Shown: positions 27,008 through 34,628 of the stretch, piece after piece
Numbering within the stretch: the first letter of the stretch is position 1
Layout of the letters: each line of letters opens with the position of its first letter
From: Massilia putida
Lineage (GTDB): Bacteria; Pseudomonadota; Gammaproteobacteria; Burkholderiales; Burkholderiaceae_D
Direction of reading: 5' to 3'
Assembly (NCBI RefSeq): GCF_001941825.1
Contig: NZ_CP019038.1
Span: forward strand, 3,410,001 to 3,474,000
Length of the DNA: 64,000 nt
Notes under the pieces: generated by a model
Seen by the model: the letters and a program-made list of their open reading frames with translations, nothing else
The model's database searches: none
What the model was told of the DNA's origin: nothing
Translations under genes and position numbers: made by a program

Positions 27008-28504
27008 TCACGCGTCCGGTGTCTCGGTCGGCCGGTGCAGGAGATCATGCGCCAGCTTCAGCCCCTCGACCATCGTGTTGAACGCCGCGCGCTTCGCCTC
27101 CTCGCCCGGCACGCGCAGCACGTACGACGGGTGGTACGTCGTGACGACCCAGCGTCCTTCGTGGCGCAGCGGCTTGCCGAGCGAATCCTTCAACGTCACA
27201 TTGGCCGTGCGCAGCACGGATTTCAACGCGGTGGCACCAAGGGCCACGACGACGGTCGGTTTGACGCTCGCCAGTTCCTTGTCGAGCCAGTAGTGGCACG
27301 CCTCGATCTCGCGCTGGACCGGCGTCTTGTGCAGGCGGCGCTTGCCGCGCGGCTCCCATTTGAAATGCTTGACGGCGTTGGTGACGTAGATCGTGTCGCG
27401 GTCGACACCGGCCGCCTCGCACACGCGGTCCAGCAGCTTGCCGGCCGGGCCGACGAAGGGTTGTCCCGCCAGGTCTTCCTGGTCGCCCGGCTGCTCGCCG
27501 ACGAACATGATTTTCGCGCGCTTGGGGCCTTCGCCGCCGACGGCCTGGGTGGCGAACTGCCACAGCTCGCAGCGCCGGCATTCGTCCAGTTTGGAGGGCT
27601 GCTGGCGCTCCGGCTGGGCGTCATCGGGGGCGATCGGGATCGTCGTGCCCTTGCGCTGGCCGACGGCCTCGTACTGGCCCACCTTGCGCGCGCCCAGCGC
27701 CGCTTCGCTCACCATCTGCGGCACGATCTTCGCCTCCGGCAGGTTCTTCCAGCGATGCGACGGGATGTGCTGGTGCATCACGTCCGTGTTCAGGCGCGCG
27801 GGGTTGAACACGCTGCGGTAGTAGGTCAGCCACAGGGCCTCGCCCGTGTCCTCGAGGTCGGCGGCATCGCGCACGAGCGGTCCGGTGTTGTGCAGCGTGT
27901 GGCCATCCCACAGGACGCTCGCCTCGGGCGTGGCGATCATCCAGCTGACCTTGCCCATGCGCGACACGAAATGTTCGGCCACCTGGGGCAGCACGTCGTG
28001 GCGCGGCTCGTACCAGGCGACGAAGCGGGGCGGGCCGGCTTCTTCCGGGCGCTCGCGGAAGCGGATATAGGCATGCATGTCGTGTTCCTCGCGGTGCACC
28101 GCCTTCACCATCGCGTGCAGGCGCGCGCCGTCTTCGTCGGCCGGCGACTGCACGTCGTGCTCGCCCTGCTGCCAGCGCCAGATCACGCGGTACAGGAAGG
28201 CCCAGCGGTCCGGCACGCGGCAGCACGCGGCCGCTTGCAGCATCTCCATCAGCGAACGCGGGATGTGCGGCGCGGGTCGTAGTGGCTCGTCCGGCGGTTC
28301 GGTCGGCGGCGGCGGTATAGAGGGATTATCGGATGCCTCGGCCGCAGGCGGCGCACCCGTGAACAGGTCGCCGCCCGCCAGCAGATCATCCATGTGCGGC
28401 GCGCTCCACGTCACCTGCTCCGGCGGAATGCCGTGGACGAGCAGTTCGCGCGCCGCCTCGCGCCATTCCGCGAACGTGTCGACCGCGCGTCGCACCGCCA
28501 TCAT
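27008..28504 (-). CDS. DUF4130 / UdgX-type uracil-DNA glycosylase fusion protein
   Basis: 498 residues. Residues 1-250 are a DUF4130-type domain of the kind that accompanies radical SAM repair proteins (RLHAMVKAVHREEHDMHAYIRFRE, FVAWYEPRHDVLPQVAEHF). Residues about 300-490 are a family 4-like uracil-DNA glycosylase: GEQPGDQEDLAGQPFVGP motif, NAVKHFKWEPRG, and TTYHPSYVLR. The loop KRRLH (388-392) corresponds to the KRRIH loop of UdgX, whose histidine bonds covalently to the abasic site; here it is H392. The start overlaps the upstream gene as ATGATG, and they are co-translated. The gene lies in a LexA-boxed operon. Confidence 0.9.
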   Translation of the reverse strand: MMAVRRAVDTFAEWREAARELLVHGIPPEQVTWSAPHMDDLLAGGDLFTGAPPAAEASDNPSIPPPPTEPPDEPLRPAPHIPRSLMEMLQAAACCRVPDRWAFLYRVIWRWQQGEHDVQSPADEDGARLHAMVKAVHREEHDMHAYIRFRERPEEAGPPRFVAWYEPRHDVLPQVAEHFVSRMGKVSWMIATPEASVLWDGHTLHNTGPLVRDAADLEDTGEALWLTYYRSVFNPARLNTDVMHQHIPSHRWKNLPEAKIVPQMVSEAALGARKVGQYEAVGQRKGTTIPIAPDDAQPERQQPSKLDECRRCELWQFATQAVGGEGPKRAKIMFVGEQPGDQEDLAGQPFVGPAGKLLDRVCEAAGVDRDTIYVTNAVKHFKWEPRGKRRLHKTPVQREIEACHYWLDKELASVKPTVVVALGATALKSVLRTANVTLKDSLGKPLRHEGRWVVTTYHPSYVLRVPGEEAKRAAFNTMVEGLKLAHDLLHRPTETPDA

Positions 28505-29730
28505 GCCGCCTGTAGTTCCGGCCACAGATTCATCTGCCGCGGCGCGTCGGCCAGGTTACGCCGCAGCAGGTCGGACGACGCGGCGCCTTGCGCCGGCTTG
28601 TAGTCCGCCGTGATCACGAAGGGCGCCAGCTTTTTCAGGCTGCAGCGCAGGCGCGACAGATCCTCCCAGCGGATGCGCCGCAGCCGCCGCAGGTCGATCA
28701 GGCGCTTCGCCGTGCGCAGCCCGATGCCCGGCACGCGCGCGATCATGCTTTCGTCGGCGCGGTTCAGGTCGAGCGGGAAATGCGCGCGGTTCGCGAGCGC
28801 CCACCCCAGCTTGGGGTCGATGTCGAGTGCAAGATTGCCGGCCGCGGGCATCAACTCCTTCGCCGTGAATCCATAGCCGCGCAGCAGGAAGTCGGCTTGA
28901 TACAAGCGGTGCTCGCGCAGCAGCGGCGGCGGTGCGGACGGCACGCTCGACGGGCTTTGCGGGATCGGGCTGAAGGCCGAGTAGTACACGCGCTTCAGTT
29001 TATAGCTGCCGTACAGCGTCTGCGCGGTATGCAGGATCGTCCGGTCGTCGCTGGCGTCCGCGCCGACGATCATCTGCGTGCTCTGCCCCGCCGGCGCGAA
29101 CACGGGCGCCTTGGGGTGGTCGTCCTTTTCGTCCAGCCTGGCGCGGATGGAACCCATCGCCAGCTTGATCGTGTGCACGCTCTTTTCGGGCGCGAGCTTC
29201 GTCACGCTGTCCTGCGTGGGCAGCTCGATGTTCACCGACAGGCGGTCGGCATACCGGCCCGCCAGTTCGATGAGGCGCGGGTCGGCGTCCGGGATCGTCT
29301 TGAGGTGGATGTAGCCGCGGAACTGGTGGTCCTCGCGCAGGCGGCGCGCGACGTCGACCAGCTGCTCCATCGTGTAGTCGCTCGACTGGATGATGCCGGA
29401 GCTGAGGAACAGGCCGTCGATGTAGTTGCGCAGGTAAAAGTCGTGCGTGAGCTTGACGACTTCGTCGACGGAGAAGCGCGCCCGCGGCACATTCGACGTG
29501 CGCCGGTTCACGCAGTACTGGCAATCGTAGACGCAGAAATTCGTCAGCAAAATCTTGAGCAGCGACACGCAGCGCCCGTCCGGCGTATAGCTGTGGCAGA
29601 TGCCCATGCCGTTCGTCGCGCCGAGCCCGTCCTTGTCGACGGAGTCGCGCTTCGGCGCCCCGCTGCTGGCGCAGGAGGCGTCGTACTTGGCCGCGTCGGC
29701 CAGGATCTCGAGCTTGTCTTTGAGTTCCAT
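28501..29730 (-). CDS. Putative DNA modification/repair radical SAM protein
   Basis: 409 residues. The radical SAM cluster C66-x3-C70-x2-C73 lies in LLTNFCVYDCQYCVNRR; an earlier CHSYTPDGRC (C45, C54) and C20 may bind further metal. The C-terminus carries a helix-hairpin-helix DNA-binding motif, VPGIGLRTAKRLIDL, near residue 340. This is the family that is linked by genome context to UDG (rSAM_link_UDG in TIGRFAM terms). The reaction is unknown. ATG at 29730 is 11 bases downstream of the LexA box with no clear ribosome site. It is first gene of the pair with the UdgX fusion. Confidence 0.9.
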   Translation of the reverse strand: MELKDKLEILADAAKYDASCASSGAPKRDSVDKDGLGATNGMGICHSYTPDGRCVSLLKILLTNFCVYDCQYCVNRRTSNVPRARFSVDEVVKLTHDFYLRNYIDGLFLSSGIIQSSDYTMEQLVDVARRLREDHQFRGYIHLKTIPDADPRLIELAGRYADRLSVNIELPTQDSVTKLAPEKSVHTIKLAMGSIRARLDEKDDHPKAPVFAPAGQSTQMIVGADASDDRTILHTAQTLYGSYKLKRVYYSAFSPIPQSPSSVPSAPPPLLREHRLYQADFLLRGYGFTAKELMPAAGNLALDIDPKLGWALANRAHFPLDLNRADESMIARVPGIGLRTAKRLIDLRRLRRIRWEDLSRLRCSLKKLAPFVITADYKPAQGAASSDLLRRNLADAPRQMNLWPELQAA

Positions 29731-29741
29731 CGCGGAATAAA

Positions 29742-29761
29742 TACTGTATATATTCACAGTA
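29742..29761 (-). promoter_or_regulatory. LexA (SOS) box of the radical SAM-UdgX operon
   Basis: A 20-bp site reading TACTGT-ATATATTC-ACAGTA, with the core CTG-N10-CAG and an AT-rich centre, nearly the E. coli consensus. A TATACT on the minus strand (29745 region to about 29765) could be the -10, so LexA would sit on the promoter. It ends 11 bases before the ATG at 29730. Confidence 0.9.
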
Positions 29762-29884
29762 TATCGCGAATCGCCCCCGCCACGCCGTGCGCGAACGCAC
29801 TGTGGCCATCATTGTCCAATCTGACGACGGTCATTTCACAATGTTAATATCGGCGGATCGCGCCAAATCTGGCTGGGGATCATC

Positions 29885-30688
29885 ATGTCTGTTCAATTTC
29901 GCAACAACGTCCACGTAACCGGCTCAGGGCCGACGACGATGGTGTTCGTGCACGGTTTTGGTTGCGACCAGACCATGTGGCGCTTCCTGGTGCCCACCTT
30001 CGCGCAGCGCTTCCGCGTCGTGCTGTACGACCTGACGGGCAGCGGGCGCTCCGACTGGTCCGCCTACGACCGCACGAAGTACGCCAGCCTGCAAGGCCAC
30101 GTCAGCGATCTGCTGGAAGTGCTCGACGCCTGCGCGGCCGGCCCGACCATCGTCGTCGGGCACTCGATCGGCGCATCGATCGCCCTGCTGGCGACGGTCG
30201 CGGCGCCGCAGCGTTTCCTGGCCCAGATCCTCGTCGGCCCGTCTCCCTGCTACGTCAACGACGGCGATTACGTGGGCGGTTTCAACCGCGAAGACATCGA
30301 TGGCCTGCTGGACTCGATGGAGACGAATTTTCTCGACTGGTCGCGCAAGATGGCGCCGGCGATCATGGGCGCGCCCAACCAGCCGGAACTCGGCGAGGAA
30401 CTGACGCGCAGCTTCTGCCGCAACAATCCCGCCATCGCCAAGCATTTCGCGCGCGTGACGTTCAATACCGATATCCGCGCCGAGGTGGTGCGCTCCACCG
30501 TCCCCGCCCTGATCCTGCAATGCAGCGACGACCTGATCGTGCCGCGCGAAGTGGGAGACTGGCTGCACGCGCACCTGGCGCACAGCGTGCTGCGCGTGAT
30601 CGACAACGTGGGGCATTGCCCGCACCTGAGCGCGCCGACGGCGAGTTCGGATGCGATCGAGTCCTTTCTCGCGCAGACGCTGGGGTAA
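29885..30688 (+). CDS. RsbQ-like alpha/beta hydrolase
   Basis: 267 residues. FVHGFGCDQTMWRFLVP gives the oxyanion region and the nucleophile is S94 in VVGHSIGAS; the acid is in QCSDDLIVP and the histidine in NVGHCPHLSAP. The opening RNNVHVTGSGPTTMVFVHGFGCDQ is very like RsbQ of Bacillus, which with RsbP transmits energy stress. RsbQ-like proteins also resemble strigolactone/karrikin receptor hydrolases. No RsbP-type phosphatase lies next to it. Its stop codon TAA (30686-30688) is the first base-triplet of the repeat that follows. Divergent from the SOS operon. Confidence 0.85.
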   Translation: MSVQFRNNVHVTGSGPTTMVFVHGFGCDQTMWRFLVPTFAQRFRVVLYDLTGSGRSDWSAYDRTKYASLQGHVSDLLEVLDACAAGPTIVVGHSIGASIALLATVAAPQRFLAQILVGPSPCYVNDGDYVGGFNREDIDGLLDSMETNFLDWSRKMAPAIMGAPNQPELGEELTRSFCRNNPAIAKHFARVTFNTDIRAEVVRSTVPALILQCSDDLIVPREVGDWLHAHLAHSVLRVIDNVGHCPHLSAPTASSDAIESFLAQTLG

Positions 30689-30814
30689 GGTGGGCGGGTT
30701 TCCCGTCCACGCATTCAACGGCATGCGAATGACCGCGCAATCAAACCGGCATATGCGCAACCGCGCGTCCGTTCAAGCGTGATTTGAACGTGGACGGCAT
30801 AGCCGTCCACCTTA
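30686..30814. repeat. Intergenic paired-hairpin element, GTGGACGG family, copy 2
   Basis: Left hairpin GGTGGGCGGG with CCCGTCCAC (30689-30710); right hairpin GTGGACGGC with GCCGTCCAC (30790-30810), preceded by TTGAAC. The ends TAAGGTGG (30686-30693) and CCACCTTA (30807-30814) are perfect inverted repeats. The terminal TAA on each side is used as stop codon by the two convergent neighbours. Confidence 0.8.
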
Positions 30815-32392
30815 CGCCGCGCCGATGTATCCGTTGGCCTGCGCCAGCAGCGCGGGCTCCATGCGCGCCGCGATGCGCCGGATATAGTTCGCGGCCGGCG
30901 CGATGCCGGCGGCGCCCGCGCGGTGCAGCCATGCATAGGCTTCCACCAGGTCGGTCGGCACGCCCTGCCCCGCCGCATACATCACGCCGAGGTTGAACTG
31001 GGCGCGCGCATGGCCCTGGCGCGCCGCGCACAGGTACCAGAAATGGGCGGCCTCGTAATCGCGCTCGGCGCCGTGGCCGCTGTCGTGGCGCAGGCCCAGC
31101 GCGAACTGCGCGAGCGCGTGGCCCTGCTCGGCCGCCTTGCGGTACCACATCGTCGCCTGGCGCGGATCGACCGTGCCCGTGTCGTCGCGGTCGAGGAGCA
31201 TGCCCAGCGCGTACTGGGCCGGCGCGTAATCCTGATCGGCCGCCTTGCGGTACCAGTACGCGGCTTCGCGCTCGTCCTGCTGCACGCCGTTGCCGCTTTC
31301 GTAGCGCAGGGCGAGGTCGAATTGCGCGCGCAGGTGGCCTTGTTCGGCGGCCTTGCGATACCAATCGAGTGCGACTGAAGGATCCTGCGGCACGCCATGG
31401 CCCGCATCGTACAGCTGGCCGAGGTGATACTGCGCGCCGGCGAAGCCCTGGCCGGCCGCCTGGACATACCAGTGCGCGGCCTGCGCGTAATCCTGTTCGA
31501 CGCCTTGGCCATGTTCATAGCGCAGGCCGAGGTTGTCCTGCGCGCCCGCGTGTCCCTGCTCGGCCGCGCGCCGGAACCAGGCCAGCGCCAGTTGCGGGTC
31601 GCGCGCGACGCCGTGGCCGGCATCGTAGATCAATGCGAGATTGAACTGCGAGCTGGCGTGGCCTTGCTCGCCCGCGCGGCCGTACCACAGGATGGCTTTC
31701 TCGCTGTCCTGCGGCAGGTCCTGGCCCTTGTCGTAACGGAGACCGAGGTTGAACTGGGCCGGCGCATAGCCCTGCTCGGCGGCCTTGCGGAACCAGTGGA
31801 TGGCCTGCTGCACGTCGCGCGCGATACCTTGCCCGCTGTCGTAGCGAAGGGCCAGGTTGAACTGCGAGCGCGCGTAATTCTGTTCGGCCGCCTTGCGATA
31901 CCAGGCGATGGCCTGTTCGACGTCCTGGGCGACGCCCTTGCCACCCTCGTACATCATGCCCAGATTATGCTGCGCGCCGGGATCGCCCTGCTCGGCGGCC
32001 TTGACGAACCAGTGCAGCGCTTCGTGCACGTCGGCCGGCGTGCCCTGTCCTTTCGCATACAGCCATCCCAGGTTGTATTGCGCTTGCACGTAGCCCTGTT
32101 CGGCCGCCTGCCGGTACCAGTACAAGGCCTGGCCCAGGTCCTGCGCGACGCCCTGACCCTTCTGGTACATCACGCCGAGGTTGTACTGCGCCTGTTCGAG
32201 GCCGGCGCTGGCGGCCATGCGGTACCAGGCCACGGCCAGCTCGTAGTTGCGCGGCACGCCCTGGCCGTTCACGTACATGAAGCCCAGGCTGTGCTGGGCG
32301 GTGGCGACGCCGCGCTCGGCCAGCGCCTTTACGCGCAGGAACTCCGCGGTGTGGCGGGCATCAAGCTCGCTGGGGCTGGCCTGGTCCGGCAT
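30812..32392 (-). CDS. Sel1-repeat protein (13 tandem repeats)
   Basis: 526 residues, built of 13 near-regular 36-residue Sel1 repeats (consensus AQYNLGxxYxxGQGVxxDxxxAxxWYRKAAEQG) plus a degenerate fourteenth at the C-terminus. There is no signal peptide, so it is probably a cytoplasmic scaffold. It starts 6 bases after the stop of the REC-PAS-GGDEF-EAL gene and ends the HDOD kinase / GGDEF-EAL / Sel1 operon, which suggests it assembles or tunes that signalling complex (inference). The coding DNA carries matching 108-bp repeats. Its stop TAA (30812-30814) is supplied by the repeat element. Confidence 0.92.
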   Translation of the reverse strand: MPDQASPSELDARHTAEFLRVKALAERGVATAQHSLGFMYVNGQGVPRNYELAVAWYRMAASAGLEQAQYNLGVMYQKGQGVAQDLGQALYWYRQAAEQGYVQAQYNLGWLYAKGQGTPADVHEALHWFVKAAEQGDPGAQHNLGMMYEGGKGVAQDVEQAIAWYRKAAEQNYARSQFNLALRYDSGQGIARDVQQAIHWFRKAAEQGYAPAQFNLGLRYDKGQDLPQDSEKAILWYGRAGEQGHASSQFNLALIYDAGHGVARDPQLALAWFRRAAEQGHAGAQDNLGLRYEHGQGVEQDYAQAAHWYVQAAGQGFAGAQYHLGQLYDAGHGVPQDPSVALDWYRKAAEQGHLRAQFDLALRYESGNGVQQDEREAAYWYRKAADQDYAPAQYALGMLLDRDDTGTVDPRQATMWYRKAAEQGHALAQFALGLRHDSGHGAERDYEAAHFWYLCAARQGHARAQFNLGVMYAAGQGVPTDLVEAYAWLHRAGAAGIAPAANYIRRIAARMEPALLAQANGYIGAA

Positions 32393-32398
32393 GACGCA

Positions 32399-34621
32399 TC
32401 AGGCCTGGAAGGCGAGCACGTTCGATGCGCCCGCCGGCAACGCCTGGCCGCGCAGCACGTCGATGAAGCGCGGCAGCGGCATCGGTCGGTGGTACAGATA
32501 GCCCTGCATCGTCAGGCAGCCGTTCGAGCGCAGGTAGCGCGCCTGCGAATCGGTCTCCACGCCTTCCGCGATCAGGTTCAGGCCCAGCCCGCGCGCGATC
32601 GAGATGATCGCCAGGACGACCGGGTAGTGACCGTGCTCGTCGTGGATCTCCTTGACGAACGACTGGTCGATCTTGATCGTGTGGACGGGGAAGCGGTGCA
32701 GATAAGCGAGCGACGAATAGCCGGTGCCGAAGTCGTCGATCGCAACGGACACGCCCAGCTGTCCCAGTTTATTGAGCTGCTCGATCGCGTGCTGCGGGTT
32801 GCGGATGCAGATGTTCTCGGTGATTTCGACTTCGATCTGGCTCGGCGCGATCCCGTAGCGCAGCAGGGCGTTGCGCATCTTTTCGTAGAAGTCGCCCCGG
32901 TCGAGGTATTGCGGCGACAGGTTCAGCGACAGCCGCACCTGGTTGCCGCCGATGTTCTTCCACTGCAGCATATCGCGGCACAGGGCGCCGATCATCCAGT
33001 CGGAGATCGGCAGCATCAGGCCGTTCTCTTCCGCGAACGGCAGGAATTCGCCCGGCGAGACGATGCCGCGGGTCGGATGGTTCCAGCGCATCAGCGCCTC
33101 GGCGCCGACGATGCGGCCGCTGATGGCGTCGATCTGCGGCTGGTAGTACATCTCCAGCTCGTTGTTCTCGAGCGCGCGGCGCAGGCTCTGTTCCAGCGCG
33201 ATCTTCTGGTGCGAGACGTCCTGCATCGACGGGTCGTAGAACGCGTGGCCGTTCTTGCCTTGTCCCTTGACCTGGTACATGGCGATGTCGGCGTGGCGCA
33301 GCAGTTCGTCGATCGATTCGCCGTGGCTCGGGTAGATCGCGATGCCGATCGACGCCGAGATGTGCACGGCGTGGCCGTCCAGGTCGAACGGATCCTGCAG
33401 CACTTCGAGGAATTTGTCGGCCACCATGCGCGCGTCGTCGCGGTCGCGCAGTTCCGGCAGCACGATCGTGAATTCGTCGCCGCCCTGGCGCGCCAGCGTG
33501 TCGCCCTTGCGCAGGCATTCCTTCAGGCGGCCCGCGGCCTGCTGCAGCAGTTCGTCGCCCTTCACGTGACCCAGCGTATCGTTGACGAGCTTGAAGCGGT
33601 CCAGGTCGATGAACATGACGGCGAGTTCCGTCTGCTTTCTCTTGGCCTGGATGACGGCGAGGCCGAGACGGTCCTTGAACAGGATGCGGTTCGGCAGGTC
33701 GGTCAGGATGTCGTGGTAGGCCTGGTACGAGATCACTTCTTCCGCGCGCTTGCGGTCCGTGATGTCGCGCGCCACGCCATACGTGCCGTAGAACTCGAGC
33801 TTCTTGACCTCCTGGTCGGGCACATGCATGCCGATGGCGTTCAGCGAGATCGTCATCAGGGTATTGTTGAAGGTGCGTTCCTGATTGGCGCCCGCGTGGC
33901 ACTTCAGGCGCAGCTCGACGTTGCGCGACGCGCGCTCGTCGACGCGGCGCTCGTTGAACACGTAGCGCGCGCGCTCCAGATCCTCCTCGTGCACGACGAT
34001 CGAGTAATGCTGGCCGATGAGTTCTTCGCGCTTGTAGCCGAGCAGCTGGTAGGCGCGGTCGTTGATGAAGGTGAACTTGCCTTCGTGGTTCAGCGTGTAG
34101 ATGATGTCGGGCGAAGAGTCCACCAGGTAGCGGTACATCTTCTCCGAGTTTTCCAGCTGGTTCGCGATGCGCGCGTTGGCCTCTTCCAGGCGCCGCTGCT
34201 TCAATGCGTTCGCCACGGTGGTCAAGAGTTCCTCGCGGCTGTACGGCTTGCGCAGGTAATCGTAGGCGCCGCGTTTCAGCGCGCCGATGGCGGCGTCGAT
34301 GCCGACCTCGCCGCTCATCACGATGACATCGGATTCGATGCCCTTCTGGTTGATGAAGTCCATGATCTCGTGGCCGCCGATGTCGGGCAGGCGCAGGTCG
34401 AGCAGCACGAGGTCGAAGCGCAGGCGCGACAGGTGGGCGAGGGCTTCGCTGCCGGTGGCCGCCGTGACGAGCTGGTAGCCGCGGCCCTGCAGCAGCTCGT
34501 GCAGCGACGCGAGCAGGCGGGGTTCATCGTCGACGAGCAGGAGTCTGGGCTGGTCGATGCCGAGCGAAGTTTGCGTGTCGTGGGGGCTGGACGACGTGGC
34601 GCTGGCGGAGAATGGATTCAT
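32399..34621 (-). CDS. Response regulator with PAS, GGDEF and EAL domains
   Basis: 740 residues. REC at about 22-140 has LLLVDDEPRLL and the phospho-Asp in LVLLDLRLPDIGG. PAS at about 175-300. GGDEF at about 315-475 has ARQGGDEF and the RKGD inhibitory site. EAL at about 490-735 has AEALMRWNHP, EITENICIRNP, DDFGTGYSSL and KIDQSFV. All catalytic motifs are intact. Start MNPFSASA at 34621, with AAGGT 4 bases before it; the upstream frame lies in the preceding gene. It is coupled to the HDOD-kinase gene, which ends 8 bases before it and is its probable phosphodonor. Confidence 0.94.
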   Translation of the reverse strand: MNPFSASATSSSPHDTQTSLGIDQPRLLLVDDEPRLLASLHELLQGRGYQLVTAATGSEALAHLSRLRFDLVLLDLRLPDIGGHEIMDFINQKGIESDVIVMSGEVGIDAAIGALKRGAYDYLRKPYSREELLTTVANALKQRRLEEANARIANQLENSEKMYRYLVDSSPDIIYTLNHEGKFTFINDRAYQLLGYKREELIGQHYSIVVHEEDLERARYVFNERRVDERASRNVELRLKCHAGANQERTFNNTLMTISLNAIGMHVPDQEVKKLEFYGTYGVARDITDRKRAEEVISYQAYHDILTDLPNRILFKDRLGLAVIQAKRKQTELAVMFIDLDRFKLVNDTLGHVKGDELLQQAAGRLKECLRKGDTLARQGGDEFTIVLPELRDRDDARMVADKFLEVLQDPFDLDGHAVHISASIGIAIYPSHGESIDELLRHADIAMYQVKGQGKNGHAFYDPSMQDVSHQKIALEQSLRRALENNELEMYYQPQIDAISGRIVGAEALMRWNHPTRGIVSPGEFLPFAEENGLMLPISDWMIGALCRDMLQWKNIGGNQVRLSLNLSPQYLDRGDFYEKMRNALLRYGIAPSQIEVEITENICIRNPQHAIEQLNKLGQLGVSVAIDDFGTGYSSLAYLHRFPVHTIKIDQSFVKEIHDEHGHYPVVLAIISIARGLGLNLIAEGVETDSQARYLRSNGCLTMQGYLYHRPMPLPRFIDVLRGQALPAGASNVLAFQA

Positions 34622-34628
34622 TGTTACC

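Noticed and set aside
30900..32300. Tandem DNA repeats in the Sel1 gene as a CRISPR array or satellite
   Set aside because: The 108-bp period is that of 36-codon Sel1 repeats in a continuous reading frame.
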